In this document: positions 7,247-16,640 of the stretch, one piece after another
Layout: each line of letters opens with the position of its first letter
How positions within the stretch are numbered: position 1 is the stretch's first letter
Assembly (NCBI RefSeq): GCF_003584565.2
Contig: NZ_CP031010.1
Span: forward strand, 3,348,001-3,412,000
Origin: Alteromonas sp. RKMC-009
Lineage (GTDB): Bacteria > Pseudomonadota > Gammaproteobacteria > Enterobacterales > Alteromonadaceae
Length of the DNA: 64,000 bases
Direction: 5' to 3'
Program-made: the position numbers and the translations under genes
The notes under the pieces: model-generated
Database searches by the model: none
What the model was told of the DNA's origin: nothing
What the model saw: only the letters and a program-made list of their open reading frames with translations

Positions 7247-8845
7247 TTACTCGCGCACAGTGGGATAAGAAATACCCAGCTGTTCAAGGTACGTGTCGTA
7301 CTTTTCAGGGTCGTAATAAAACTCAGACATATCGCCTTTAAACTCCGCCATAATGCCTTTATTCAGGTGCACTGCCGGTTGATCCTGTTCGCGCAACAAC
7401 GGCGTGTAAGAAGCATCTTTGGTCTGCACGTTTTCGTAGTAATCACGGGCAGCATCCATCAGCGATTCATCGGTAAGCAGGTCAAATAAGGTCAGTGCCT
7501 GAGCTTTCGCACCTGCAACTACCCCTTTATGAGCAATTGGCGTTGCCATCGCTACAGCGTTAGACCAGTTGTGACCGGGCAAGTTAGGAATGTTTGCCGG
7601 GTAGCGCAGTGTAATGGTGGGCACCTGCCAGGAGATATCACCGATATCATCTGAGCCGCCTCCCATGTTTTTCTTGGGATCAGGTGGATCAGTGAGCTCA
7701 TTAATTTCGGTATTCAGTCCTTCCGGCTCCACACCAATCTCTTTTTGCAACGCTTTGGCCAGCGCAATATCATCAGCCGACCACTCTGGCATACCTACCA
7801 GTTTGATATTCTCATAAGCGTCTTCAGCAATGGCTTTATTCATGTGCTGCGGCCAGGCAGAACCCAGAACAACAGAGTCCCAGGTAGTGTTTGACATCAA
7901 TGACGCCCCTTCTGCCATTTTGTCACCGATTTCCCACAGGGATTTAATATGCGGATAGTCGGTTTCACGGAAGAAATACCAGCGACTCGCTTTTGGTGGT
8001 ACAACGTTTGGCTGGTCGCCGCCGTCAACCACGATAGAGTGCGTACGCTGTGACAGACGTAAGTGCTCACGGCGATAGCTCATACCCACTTCCATTAACT
8101 CCACAGCATCCAGCGCACTGCGGCCACGCCAGGGTGAACCGGCACTGTGAGCGGATTCACCGTAGAAGTTGTACTGAACAGAAATCAGGCCATTACCACG
8201 GCCGCCGCCCCAGCTTGTGCCAAAACCGTTAGATACATGTGAGAACAACACGGCGTCGACATCTTTAAAGTAGCCGTCACGAACATAATAGGCTTTAGTA
8301 CCCAACTGCTCTTCCGCTACGCCCGGCCATACTTTAATGGTGCCTTTCAGGCCATGTTCTTCCATGAACTCTTTCACAGCCAGAATGGCAATGATATTTA
8401 CCACCTGACCTGAGTTATGCCCTTCACCGTGGCCAGGTGCACCTTCGATAATGGGATCATGGTAAGCCACACCGGGTTTTTGCGACGCTTTAGGAATACC
8501 GTCAATGTCAGATCCCAATGCAATGACCGGTTCACCTTCACCCCAGGTTGCCATCCATGCGGTTGGGATGCCGGAAATCCCCTGCTCGACAGTAAACCCA
8601 TTTTCCTTCAGCAGGTCGGTTAAATACTTCGACGTCTGGAATTCCTGAAAGCCAAGCTCACCAAAGCTGAAAATCATATCGTTCATGATTTGCGCCTGTT
8701 TAGCTTTACCGTCAATGGCTTTAATTAACGCTTTTTTCGCATCCATGCGCTCATTCTGCGACATGCCGGTGGCAGCATCTGCTGCCAGCGACAATCCCGC
8801 CAGAGAAAGTCCGATTAGCGCACTTGTCATGCTTCTTTTAAACAT
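7247..8845 (-). CDS. Periplasmic M20-family amidohydrolase (AbgB-like), copy 2
   Basis: This paralogue shares most motifs with the copy at 5592 almost verbatim (GSDIDGIPKASQKPGVAYHD, HGEGHNSGQ, GVAEEQLGTKAYYVRDGY, ESAHSAGSPWRGRSALDAVE, LPGHNWSNAV), which indicates a tandem duplication. I place the start at the ATG at 8843-8845 (AAGGA about seven bases upstream), which gives a normal signal peptide beginning MFKRSMTSALIGLSLAG; an in-frame ATG at 8872 has no Shine-Dalgarno. The mature enzyme is about 510 residues. The gene follows the receptor gene by 30 bp and precedes copy 1 by 56 bp. Divergence is concentrated in a loop before GGGSDD, where copy 2 has NELTDPPDPKKN, so the two may have different substrate ranges. 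Confidence 0.88.
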   Translation of the reverse strand: MFKRSMTSALIGLSLAGLSLAADAATGMSQNERMDAKKALIKAIDGKAKQAQIMNDMIFSFGELGFQEFQTSKYLTDLLKENGFTVEQGISGIPTAWMATWGEGEPVIALGSDIDGIPKASQKPGVAYHDPIIEGAPGHGEGHNSGQVVNIIAILAVKEFMEEHGLKGTIKVWPGVAEEQLGTKAYYVRDGYFKDVDAVLFSHVSNGFGTSWGGGRGNGLISVQYNFYGESAHSAGSPWRGRSALDAVELMEVGMSYRREHLRLSQRTHSIVVDGGDQPNVVPPKASRWYFFRETDYPHIKSLWEIGDKMAEGASLMSNTTWDSVVLGSAWPQHMNKAIAEDAYENIKLVGMPEWSADDIALAKALQKEIGVEPEGLNTEINELTDPPDPKKNMGGGSDDIGDISWQVPTITLRYPANIPNLPGHNWSNAVAMATPIAHKGVVAGAKAQALTLFDLLTDESLMDAARDYYENVQTKDASYTPLLREQDQPAVHLNKGIMAEFKGDMSEFYYDPEKYDTYLEQLGISYPTVRE

Positions 8846-8875
8846 TCTGTTTTCCTTTTTCATTGCGGGCATTGA

Positions 8876-11695
8876 TTACATGTTCACACGGAAGCCAATT
8901 TTGAATTCGCGGCCAAGTACATCATATAAAGAACGGTTTGTTGCCAGATAGCCCGGACGGTTCTCAGACCCCTGATAAGCCGGATAAGTAACAACCGCAG
9001 GATCGGTATTGAACAGATTCTTAATTTGCAGATACAGCTCAAAGTCACCGGTGTTGTCAAAGCTGAAAGTTTTTGATGCATAGGCATCGAAGAACACTTT
9101 GCTGGCTACAGTATTGTCATTAATGGTGTAGTAAGGCGCGCTGCTTACCGGACAATCTGTCGAACACTCGATGTATGCATTGCTCAACGTGCCTTCACTG
9201 ATGCCACGGGCAGTTAAATCAAAACGCATGTCGTCCAGGTCGTAAGTGACAGAAGCACGGAACTTCCAGTCCGGCGTTGAGCCTGCGTTTGAGCCGGCTT
9301 CATCAATGGCGGTAGTACCGTCATCGGTGATGGCTTCAAGGTAATTGGTGGCCAGGAAGCGCAGTTTTACGTCCCCTGGAATACCACTGTACAGATCGCC
9401 CATAGCGAAGCGGTAAGTCACATCGTAGTCCACACCTTTCGCGGACATGGAGTTCAGGTTGTCGTACAGCAGGTTAATGGTTTGCAGCGTACCGGACTCG
9501 TTGTAAATCATGTTGTCGCAGTACTTCTGAACGCCATACTCAACACAGTATTCAGCGGTAGTATCTGCTGTGACATAGCCGATAACGCCGTCAACTTCCA
9601 CTTCGTAGTAATCGATGGTTGCTGAGAATCCTTCCAGGAAACTGGGGCGTAACACCACACCTAAACCAAAGGAATCCGCCTCTTCCGGAGATACATTAGG
9701 GTTCCCCTGAAGGTTCTGCACCATAGGCACAGAAGCGCCGTTGATGGTGACCGAGTTAGAGCGTGCCGTACCTGCTGCATAAAGCTCAGACAAGTTTGGT
9801 GCACGAATATCTTTAGACTTGGTGATACGGAAAGTCGCATCGTCAATTGGCGACCAGGTGAAGCCGGTTTTCCAGGTGGTCACACCGCCGGAGGTACTGT
9901 AATCGGTATAACGTACAGCGCCGTTGAAATCTAAATCTTCAATCACCGGCACCAGGGCTTCCAGGTAAGCTTCTTTTACATTGTAAGAACCTTCGGTCAC
10001 TTTATAGTTACCGTACTTCCAGCCTGATGAATATTCCTCATCGACCGAGCCATCCATTTCTTCTTTACGGTACTCAGCACCGAAAGCCAGAGAAATGGGG
10101 CCCGCCCAACCGTCGATATCGGATGTACTGAAGTTAATTGCCGCAACGTCCTGGATAAACTCCTGTTTACGACGCGGCTGGCCCAGTACATAAGCCAGTG
10201 CTTCTTCGCTTGCAACGCCAACACCCATCCGGTTCAGCGGTACACAGCCATTTGTAGGATCAGTCAGCGTAGAACGACACACAATATTACCGGTATCCGG
10301 GTCAACCACAGCATCTGTTGCCAGAGATAAACGGGAGGTGTTGTAGGTCGGTGTCATGTGTTCGTCGGTATTGGTTTTACCGTGCTGGTAATACACATCC
10401 CACAGGAAGTACTTGTCAGACAGTGCAAATTCACCTTTTGCCCCGCCAACAATACGGGTGGTATCACGTTTGTTATTCGAACCTGATGCCGGCATATCCA
10501 CGTTACTGGTATTCAAAGAGAAACTGTCCAGTCCCAGGGTTGCCATTTGAGTAGCCACAGACTCAGGCAGATACGCATTGTCCGCGTAAATGGTCACACC
10601 TTTCGTGGTCGGATTAATGTAGTAACTTAAGCCTTCATACTCGGCGTAAGAACCTTGCAGGAACACCTCGGTTTCACCGAACATCCAGCTTAACCGTCCA
10701 AACAGGTTTTTACGGTCTAGATCTGCTGCCAGAGAGTTTGTGCCGAGCATGCCCGACGTGGTGTATTCCCAGTCCCCGCCCTGCATCCATTGTCCGGACG
10801 TTGCGCCCGTTGCCAGTTGACCTGTCGCACCGTCAACACCGAAGTATGTGCCGGCCAGCGGGCCTGACGCAATTAAACCGCCCGGGGTGTAGTTAGAAAT
10901 ACCGATACCGCTGCCGGTGTAGAAATACGGCGCGCCTTCAGACGTGTCCGGATTGATCATCGCTACGTTGCCCTGCTCGGCATAGTCGCGGGTGGTATAG
11001 TGAATGCCGTTAGCACGGAAAACCTCACCACTGAGTAGCAGGTGGCCATCGCCGTTGCCCAGTTCCGAACCGTAAGTCAGTACAATTTTGCTGTTTTCAC
11101 GGTCGCCGTAAGTCGTTTCGCCGTATTCCACCTGCGATTTAAAACCAGTGTACTCTTTATCAAGAATGAAGTTCACCACCCCGGAGATGGCATCAGAACC
11201 GTAAACAGAAGAGGCACCGCCGGTAACGATTTCAACGCGCTTGATCAGCGATTGAGGGAATGTGTTTGTGTCGACCTGACCGGTCGACGCTGATACCACA
11301 GAACGCTGGCCATCAAATAATACCAGTGTACGGCCGGTTCCCAGTGCCCGCAGGTTTAATGCAGCAATACCGGAAGCACCGTTACTCAGTGAACCTGAAC
11401 TGGTTGAGGCTGTGGAACTGCCTGATACCGACGGCATGGTGTTGACGAAGTCAGCCACACTGTTTGGTGCGAAGGTATTAATATCTTCTTCAGACATTGA
11501 CGCAACCGGTGTAGGCGTATCGTAACCGTCACGGGAAACCCGTGAACCGGTCACCTGAATGGACTCAACTTTTTGTTCTTCTGCTGCCGGTGCAGACGTT
11601 TCGCTTTCCTGTGCGAAGGCCTGGGATGACAAACTGCTCGCAATCGCTACCGCCAGATAGAGTTTTCGGGTGGGGAATGGGGTGTTCACCTTCAT
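8876..11695 (-). CDS. TonB-dependent outer-membrane receptor
   Basis: A 939-residue receptor with a signal peptide ending near QAFAQE, a TonB-box-like VESIQVTGSR, a plug domain (residues about 55-180, with LNLRALGTGRTLVLFDGQR and VEIVTGGASSVYGSDAISGV) and a long beta-barrel. The C-terminal strand is EFKIGFRVNM, which lacks the usual terminal aromatic residue. The start at 11693-11695 has CAGGAG at good spacing. It is the first gene of an operon with two periplasmic M20 hydrolases and a small membrane peptide. Family and context suggest uptake of an N-acylated amino acid, peptide or pABA-glutamate-like ligand rather than iron, but the ligand is unknown. A 737-bp AT-rich region upstream holds the promoter. 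Confidence 0.92.
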   Translation of the reverse strand: MKVNTPFPTRKLYLAVAIASSLSSQAFAQESETSAPAAEEQKVESIQVTGSRVSRDGYDTPTPVASMSEEDINTFAPNSVADFVNTMPSVSGSSTASTSSGSLSNGASGIAALNLRALGTGRTLVLFDGQRSVVSASTGQVDTNTFPQSLIKRVEIVTGGASSVYGSDAISGVVNFILDKEYTGFKSQVEYGETTYGDRENSKIVLTYGSELGNGDGHLLLSGEVFRANGIHYTTRDYAEQGNVAMINPDTSEGAPYFYTGSGIGISNYTPGGLIASGPLAGTYFGVDGATGQLATGATSGQWMQGGDWEYTTSGMLGTNSLAADLDRKNLFGRLSWMFGETEVFLQGSYAEYEGLSYYINPTTKGVTIYADNAYLPESVATQMATLGLDSFSLNTSNVDMPASGSNNKRDTTRIVGGAKGEFALSDKYFLWDVYYQHGKTNTDEHMTPTYNTSRLSLATDAVVDPDTGNIVCRSTLTDPTNGCVPLNRMGVGVASEEALAYVLGQPRRKQEFIQDVAAINFSTSDIDGWAGPISLAFGAEYRKEEMDGSVDEEYSSGWKYGNYKVTEGSYNVKEAYLEALVPVIEDLDFNGAVRYTDYSTSGGVTTWKTGFTWSPIDDATFRITKSKDIRAPNLSELYAAGTARSNSVTINGASVPMVQNLQGNPNVSPEEADSFGLGVVLRPSFLEGFSATIDYYEVEVDGVIGYVTADTTAEYCVEYGVQKYCDNMIYNESGTLQTINLLYDNLNSMSAKGVDYDVTYRFAMGDLYSGIPGDVKLRFLATNYLEAITDDGTTAIDEAGSNAGSTPDWKFRASVTYDLDDMRFDLTARGISEGTLSNAYIECSTDCPVSSAPYYTINDNTVASKVFFDAYASKTFSFDNTGDFELYLQIKNLFNTDPAVVTYPAYQGSENRPGYLATNRSLYDVLGREFKIGFRVNM

Positions 11696-12432
11696 ATGTG
11701 TATCTCCTGTTTAAGCTGTGCTTGCTTTCAACTGCTGATTATTTGAGGTGCGTCCGACTACAGAACTGGCGCGGTTTATTTTTCAGCTTTACTCAGTAAA
11801 TGTGCTTGTTGCAGGAGAGGTATTGCACATGCCGTACCTAAAACATTGATTTAAGTAATTTTTATCAGAGAATAATTATTCGCATGGAATTTTTAACAAG
11901 GGAATAAAGATTTATATTCGTAAATTCAGCGCGTTACGAACATAAGAAAGACTTATTTACAAACGATCAACATATAAGTTTTATAAATATTGTCACTTAT
12001 GCAGAAATTAAAAATGTTTATGCACATAAAAATGCATAAAAAATTCTTATGTGCAAATTAGCTTACTTTATACTAAAGAATAATTCGCACTGATTTGATG
12101 CACCGGCGATGAAATTGCGCAGGAGGCAAGGATGTACTGGTACAGTGTAACACCAGGCTAATTTTAGGATGCACATCTCTATAAACACCAAATATAGGGA
12201 TGAAATTAACAACCCCGGCGTTAATGCTGCGTTGAAATACAGAATTAAAAGGAGGAAATACTGACACCTTTGATCGTATAACCCGTCAAATTGTGTCAGT
12301 AACGTGGTACTGGAAGGTAAATAAAGCATCCGCACTGTGCATAGTTATTCAAATTAATGATTCTTTTGCACCATTTTGGGATTCGTAGATAAGAGGGAAA
12401 TCAGCTCAGGTAAGTCCTTTTAAGCTATTCGG
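11696..12432. other. Long AT-rich intergenic region with a small coding-like island
   Basis: The part near 11700-12060 is AT-rich, contains the receptor promoter and an inverted repeat (TGCACATAA at 12021-12029 and TTATGTGCA at 12047-12055). From about 12120 to 12390 the plus strand holds short ORFs with two AGGAGG motifs, listed separately. I see no known gene family. Confidence 0.45.
12132..12388 (+). other. Small-ORF island: 9-codon ORF, then 31-codon ORF that may continue by +1 frameshift
   Basis: An ATG at 12132 preceded by AGGAGG opens a 9-residue ORF (MYWYSVTPG) ending at 12161. Seven bases later an ATG at 12169 opens a 31-residue basic ORF (MHISINTKYRDEINNPGVNA then ALKYRIKRRKY) ending in TGA at 12262-12264. 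Its last codons are AGG AGG AAA TAC TGA C, so an in-frame Shine-Dalgarno sits three bases before the codon preceding the stop, as in the bacterial prfB frameshift site. The +1 frame stays open to TAG at 12386-12388 and reads DTFDRITRQIVSVTWYWKVN and on. The family is not recognised, and chance cannot be excluded. Confidence 0.25.
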
Positions 12433-13062
12433 TTACCGCGTGCCGAAAATTTTATCGCCGGCATCCCCCAGTCCGGGCAGGATGTAACCCTTCTCGTTCA
12501 GCCGCTCATCTATGGATGCCGTATAAATATCAACATCCGGGTGCACTTTCTGAACAGCTTCAATCCCTTCGGGAGCAGCAACCAGAAATAACCCCATGAT
12601 GTGCTCACACCCTTTCTGTTTCAGCAAATCGATAGTCGCGATGAGCGTGCCCCCGGTGGCCAGCATGGGGTCGACAATCAACGCGGTCCGGGCATCAATA
12701 TCTTTTACGACTTTGTCGAAATAAGGTACCGGCTCAAGGGTTTCCTCGTCCCGGTATAACCCCACCACGCTGATACGGGCATTCGGGATTAACTGTAATA
12801 CCCCGTCCAGCATACCCAGACCAGCGCGCAGAATAGGGACGATAGTGATTTTCTTTCCTTTGATCTGTTCAACATTGAGTTTCTCACCGGTCCACCCTTC
12901 GATTTGTGCTGTTTCTGTGGGCAAGTCACGTGTGGCCTCGTAAGTCAGCAGATTGCCTACTTCACTGGCTAATTCACGAAAATCTTTACTCGGGACAGAC
13001 GCTTCTCTCATCAGACCGATTTTATGCTGAATTAACGGGTGCTTGATTTCATGAACAGCCAT
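12433..13062 (-). CDS. upp: Uracil phosphoribosyltransferase
   Basis: This cytoplasmic pyrimidine-salvage enzyme makes UMP from uracil and PRPP. The PRPP-binding loop is present as [14 protein letters not shown], and the uracil-binding C-terminus [17 protein letters not shown] is intact. I start at the ATG at 13060-13062 ([20 protein letters not shown]), which has AGGAG seven bases upstream and gives 209 residues, the standard length; the longer frame to 13104 adds a non-conserved tail. It stands alone on the minus strand downstream of a methyltransferase gene. No uracil permease gene is adjacent. Confidence 0.96.
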   Translation of the reverse strand: MAVHEIKHPLIQHKIGLMREASVPSKDFRELASEVGNLLTYEATRDLPTETAQIEGWTGEKLNVEQIKGKKITIVPILRAGLGMLDGVLQLIPNARISVVGLYRDEETLEPVPYFDKVVKDIDARTALIVDPMLATGGTLIATIDLLKQKGCEHIMGLFLVAAPEGIEAVQKVHPDVDIYTASIDERLNEKGYILPGLGDAGDKIFGTR

Positions 13063-13149
13063 GACGTGCTCCTGAGTAAGATTATGATGGATAAAAGGCA
13101 TCATGCGTGTCCCTTGAGAACACGCATAACAGTTAGCCGGATAATGGCA

Positions 13150-13878
13150 CTAACTGGCTGGTTTTTGAATGATAAAAATAATGTCGTTGTAATGCCAGGC
13201 CAGTTTATTGCCTGACAGTTTACTGATCATTTGTGCCACTACACGAACAATCTTATCTTTTTTGGCCCGCTTTCGCAGGTAATTATTCTTCCCCATTTCT
13301 TTGCATAGCATGAGCTGGTGCTTTGCGCAGAAAGCCTTGATACCGGAGCGGGACAACTGAGGGTCGTAAACAATAGGATAAGGGATGTGACCGGGCTTAC
13401 CGGCATGCTTTTTACCTTTTATATATCTGTAATAGGCAACATGGAGCCAGTGCGGAGTATGGCGGGCAAGAAAACCGTACACCGTGTCACGGTCCGGCAC
13501 CTTAATCACGACAACGCCTCCCGGTTTCAGCCACAAGGCGAAGTTCTCCAGTACTTTATCGATATTCTCGATATGTTCGAGCACGTAAGAAGTATAAATA
13601 ACGTCGAAATGTGCCGCCGGTAAAGATAGGGCGCGCAAATCGCCGGTGATGATATTCTGCAAATCGCCGTGAATTTGCTGCCTCAGAGCCAGTGCAGCCT
13701 CATCAATGTCAACGCCGGTGATATGACGGGGGATCCCTTCCAACTTAAGAGGCCATTTTTGCCCGCAGCCGGCTTCCAGTATTTTAAGTTCACCGGTATT
13801 GCCTGCGACTTCACGAATATGCGCCTCAATAACAGCGGTTTCTTCCCTGGTGTTTTTAACGAGCTTAATGCTATCCAT
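13150..13878 (-). CDS. Class I SAM-dependent methyltransferase
   Basis: The protein shows the class I fold: motif I ILEAGCGQKWPL (residues about 32-43), the acidic end of strand 2 in ITGVDIDEAAL, a GDL loop, and the YTSYVLEHIENIDKVL plus LKPGGVVVIKVP region typical of Methyltransf_11/UbiE-type enzymes. The C-terminal part is basic. I choose the ATG at 13876-13878 because AGGA lies six bases upstream; an in-frame start at 13911 has a poorer site. Length is 242 residues. The substrate is unknown. Similar proteins occur in polysaccharide or lipid modification loci, but no such genes lie here. Confidence 0.85.
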   Translation of the reverse strand: MDSIKLVKNTREETAVIEAHIREVAGNTGELKILEAGCGQKWPLKLEGIPRHITGVDIDEAALALRQQIHGDLQNIITGDLRALSLPAAHFDVIYTSYVLEHIENIDKVLENFALWLKPGGVVVIKVPDRDTVYGFLARHTPHWLHVAYYRYIKGKKHAGKPGHIPYPIVYDPQLSRSGIKAFCAKHQLMLCKEMGKNNYLRKRAKKDKIVRVVAQMISKLSGNKLAWHYNDIIFIIQKPAS

Positions 13879-14167
13879 TGCGATCCTGAGGGGGTAGATG
13901 ATTTCATCCAAAACTGAGTGAACCGGGCCGGGTAAACGGTCACCTGAATGTTTACCTGTTTACACTGCTACGGAGTTCCAGATTACACAGTTCAATAAAA
14001 ATTTAAATACGCGCTACCCTGCTATCTGCGACTTTCAGCGAAATATCACCAAAAACGCAAATATAGCGACAGCCTATACCTTGTCAAAAAATACCAATTT
14101 TACTTTGGCCTGTCTTCCGCCTCAAAATCGCAACAACCTGTTAACAACGAATTCTGCTCAATTGCCT

Positions 14168-15121
14168 ATGTCTGCTTATATTTTGCCACTATGCTTTCTT
14201 ATCCTCTCACTGCCTGCCGTGGCGGCACAAAAACTTATACCGCAAAACCCGGCTTACCGTGTGATCGTCGATAATGACTTTGCCGGCGATCCGGATGGTC
14301 TGGCAGCCCTCGCCCATCAACTACTGGCGCCGAAAACAACCGTACCACTGATCACCGTAACCGGCACGGATCCAAACCTGGCCCGCCTGACACACGGTAA
14401 CAAGGATACTGCTGTCATTGGCAAAAGCCGTGCAGAACATTTACTCACGCTACTGAAAACAGAAGGCCCTGCCGTGGCAGCCGGCCACGATTATATTCAG
14501 CGGGAGAAACACAACAAACCGTCTGATGCAGCCAAAGCCATCGTGGCTGAGGCCATGAAAGATAGTCCCCTGCCTTTGCTGTTTACCTGTGGAGGACCGC
14601 TGACAAATCTGGCTGAAGCACTGAAACTGGCGCCGGCAATTGCAGAGAAGATGACGGTTATCTGGATAGGCGGCGCTGACTACCCTTCCGGTGGTCCCGA
14701 ATATAACCTGAGTACAGATCTGGCAGCAGCAAAATATGTACTGGAGCAGTCCGGCGTACCGGTATGGCAGATACCGGTTTCAACGTACCGTCAGATGCAA
14801 TACTCCGTAGCAGAAATGCAGGCAGATTTTCTGCCCGTCTCACCGGTCAGCAGATGGCTATACAGTTTGTACACAGACTTGCCGGCGTTCGTACAGTTAG
14901 GAGGCACACTGACCATGGGCGATCATCCACTTGTGCTACTCTCGGCACTGAGCACAGAAAGCAGCCACTTTGAAACGCTTCCGGCCAGAACCATTTCTGC
15001 AGACGGTCATTACGGCGATGAGATTGCAGGAAGACAAATCCGGGTATTCAGCGGGGTCGACGCCAGACTCACGTTCGCCGATTTTATTGCCAGGTTAAAG
15101 ATAGCAGCAACGGACAATTAG
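14168..15121 (+). CDS. Exported inosine-uridine nucleoside hydrolase-like protein
   Basis: The protein has a signal peptide (MSAYILPLCFLILSLPAVAA) followed by an IUNH-fold domain. The N-terminal metal site appears as DNDFAGDPDG (D35, D37, D41, D43), a variant of the usual DxDxxxDD, and the GGPLTNLAEAL and GPEYNLSTDLAAA segments match the family's central and ribose-binding motifs. IUNH enzymes split the N-glycosidic bond of ribonucleosides. Export to the periplasm suggests scavenging of external nucleosides or a related glycosidic substrate. The start at 14168 is chosen from the signal peptide; a TTG at 14081 is open but gives no export signal. No clear Shine-Dalgarno is visible. The nearby upp gene could salvage released uracil, which is inference. 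Confidence 0.8.
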   Translation: MSAYILPLCFLILSLPAVAAQKLIPQNPAYRVIVDNDFAGDPDGLAALAHQLLAPKTTVPLITVTGTDPNLARLTHGNKDTAVIGKSRAEHLLTLLKTEGPAVAAGHDYIQREKHNKPSDAAKAIVAEAMKDSPLPLLFTCGGPLTNLAEALKLAPAIAEKMTVIWIGGADYPSGGPEYNLSTDLAAAKYVLEQSGVPVWQIPVSTYRQMQYSVAEMQADFLPVSPVSRWLYSLYTDLPAFVQLGGTLTMGDHPLVLLSALSTESSHFETLPARTISADGHYGDEIAGRQIRVFSGVDARLTFADFIARLKIAATDN

Positions 15122-15262
15122 CTTCACCGGAGACTTTCGCAAGTTAGTCGTTAAAGCTTTGCATTCCTGTTCCTCTGTTGGGTAGCTTAGGCAGATTACG
15201 CTGTGGCGCACAACCACGTCGCCACAGCGCATCTGCACACACAACAAGAAAAGAAGGGAACT

Positions 15263-16567
15263 ATGAAAAAGGGCTTTAAGAAACACGCTATTTTGCTCGG
15301 TCTGTCTTTATTTGCGACCCAGTCCATGGCAGCACTTTCAGATAAAGAGCAGCAACTCGCTGACTACATCGATAAAACTAATCCCGCAGCCCTCAAGTTG
15401 CTTGAAGATATCGTCAATATTAACAGCGGCACGATGAATTTTGCCGGTGTGAAAAAAGTAGCCGATGTTCTTATTCCTGAATTCAAAGCACTGGGTTTTG
15501 ACGCGCGGTTTGAAGACGGTTCGGCATTTGGCCGGGCGGGACATCTGGTCGCAGAACTGAATGGCGGGACGGGCCCAAAAATGCTGCTTATCGGACATCT
15601 GGATACGGTGTTCGAGCCGGACAGCCCGTTTCAGACTTTCGAAAAAATCAGCGACACACAGGCACGGGGCCCCGGCATTGCTGATATGAAAGGCGGTGAT
15701 GTGGTTATTTTGCAAGCCTTGCGGGCCTTACATGATGCCGGTGAGCTGAAAAACATGAATATTCTGGTGGTCATGACCGGTGATGAAGAACTGAGTGGCC
15801 GCCCGCTGGAATTGTCGAAAAAGGCCCTGACCGACGGTGCAAAATGGGCTGATATTGCAATCGGGTTTGAAAATGGTGACGGTAACCCCGCCACAGCAAA
15901 CATTTCACGCCGTGGCTCTATCGACTGGACACTCACTGTTACCGGCGTTCCCTCTCATTCCTCTCAAATCTTTAAAGATAACGTGGGTGCCGGTTCTATT
16001 TATGAAGCTTCGCGTATTTTGAACACCTTCTATACGGATCTGCGCAGCGAAGAACTGCTGACGTATAATCCCGGCCGTATCATGGGCGGAACAGCCGTCA
16101 CCCACGACCGCAAAGCAAACAGCGGCACCACCTTTGGCAAGAACAACGTAGTGGCTGAAACCACCATTGTCACCGGGGATATCCGCGCTATTTCGGAAGA
16201 CCAGGTTAACCGCGTGAAAGATAAAATGCGGGAAATTGTCGCGGCATCCCTGCCAAAAACCCAAAGTACCATTGAATTCGGTGAGGGATATCCCGCTCTG
16301 GCACCAACAGACGGTAACAAAGCCCTGCTGGAAATTTACAGCAATGTCAGTGAAGATTTAGGTCAGGGAAAAGTGGCACCGGTCAACCCGCTGAATGCAG
16401 GCGCTGCCGATGTATCTTTCACCTCAGCATACGTTGAAATGGCCATTGACGGACTGGGCATGAGTGGTTCTGCGGGTCATACTGTGAATGAAACCGGCAA
16501 CCTTGAAGCACTGCCTTCTCAGTCCAAGCGGGCAGCCATTTTACTGTACCGCCTTAAACAGCAATAA
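15263..16567 (+). CDS. Periplasmic M20 glutamate carboxypeptidase (carboxypeptidase G2-like)
   Basis: A 434-residue exported M20 metallopeptidase. After a signal peptide (cleaved near SMAALS), the zinc-binding and catalytic motifs are intact: H112 and D114 in IGHLDTVFEPDSPF, D141 in GPGIADMKGG, and the E175/E176 pair in GDEELSGRP; the last histidine is in SAGHTVNETGNLEA. The closest named relatives cleave C-terminal glutamate from folates and other acyl-glutamates. The ATG at 15263 has AAGGGA just upstream. The next plus-strand gene is an S10 carboxypeptidase, so the pair probably degrades peptides or conjugated amino acids in the periplasm. Substrate specificity is not determined by sequence alone. 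Confidence 0.87.
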   Translation: MKKGFKKHAILLGLSLFATQSMAALSDKEQQLADYIDKTNPAALKLLEDIVNINSGTMNFAGVKKVADVLIPEFKALGFDARFEDGSAFGRAGHLVAELNGGTGPKMLLIGHLDTVFEPDSPFQTFEKISDTQARGPGIADMKGGDVVILQALRALHDAGELKNMNILVVMTGDEELSGRPLELSKKALTDGAKWADIAIGFENGDGNPATANISRRGSIDWTLTVTGVPSHSSQIFKDNVGAGSIYEASRILNTFYTDLRSEELLTYNPGRIMGGTAVTHDRKANSGTTFGKNNVVAETTIVTGDIRAISEDQVNRVKDKMREIVAASLPKTQSTIEFGEGYPALAPTDGNKALLEIYSNVSEDLGQGKVAPVNPLNAGAADVSFTSAYVEMAIDGLGMSGSAGHTVNETGNLEALPSQSKRAAILLYRLKQQ

Positions 16568-16591
16568 AAACAGAAGTCACAATAATACAAA

Positions 16592-16610
16592 GGGCGCGGT
16601 TACAGCGCCC
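16592..16610 (+). terminator. Intercistronic hairpin
   Basis: GGGCGC (16592-16597) and GCGCCC (16605-16610) form a 6-bp stem between the M20 and S10 genes, followed only by GTTT. It is more likely a partial terminator or mRNA-processing stem than a full stop. Confidence 0.45.
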
Positions 16611-16640
16611 GTTTAACAACAAAAAGACAGAGGAAATACT

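Noticed and set aside
12063..12335. Minus-strand frame of 90 codons
   Set aside because: Odd composition, no ribosome binding site, and it overlaps the plus-strand coding-like island.
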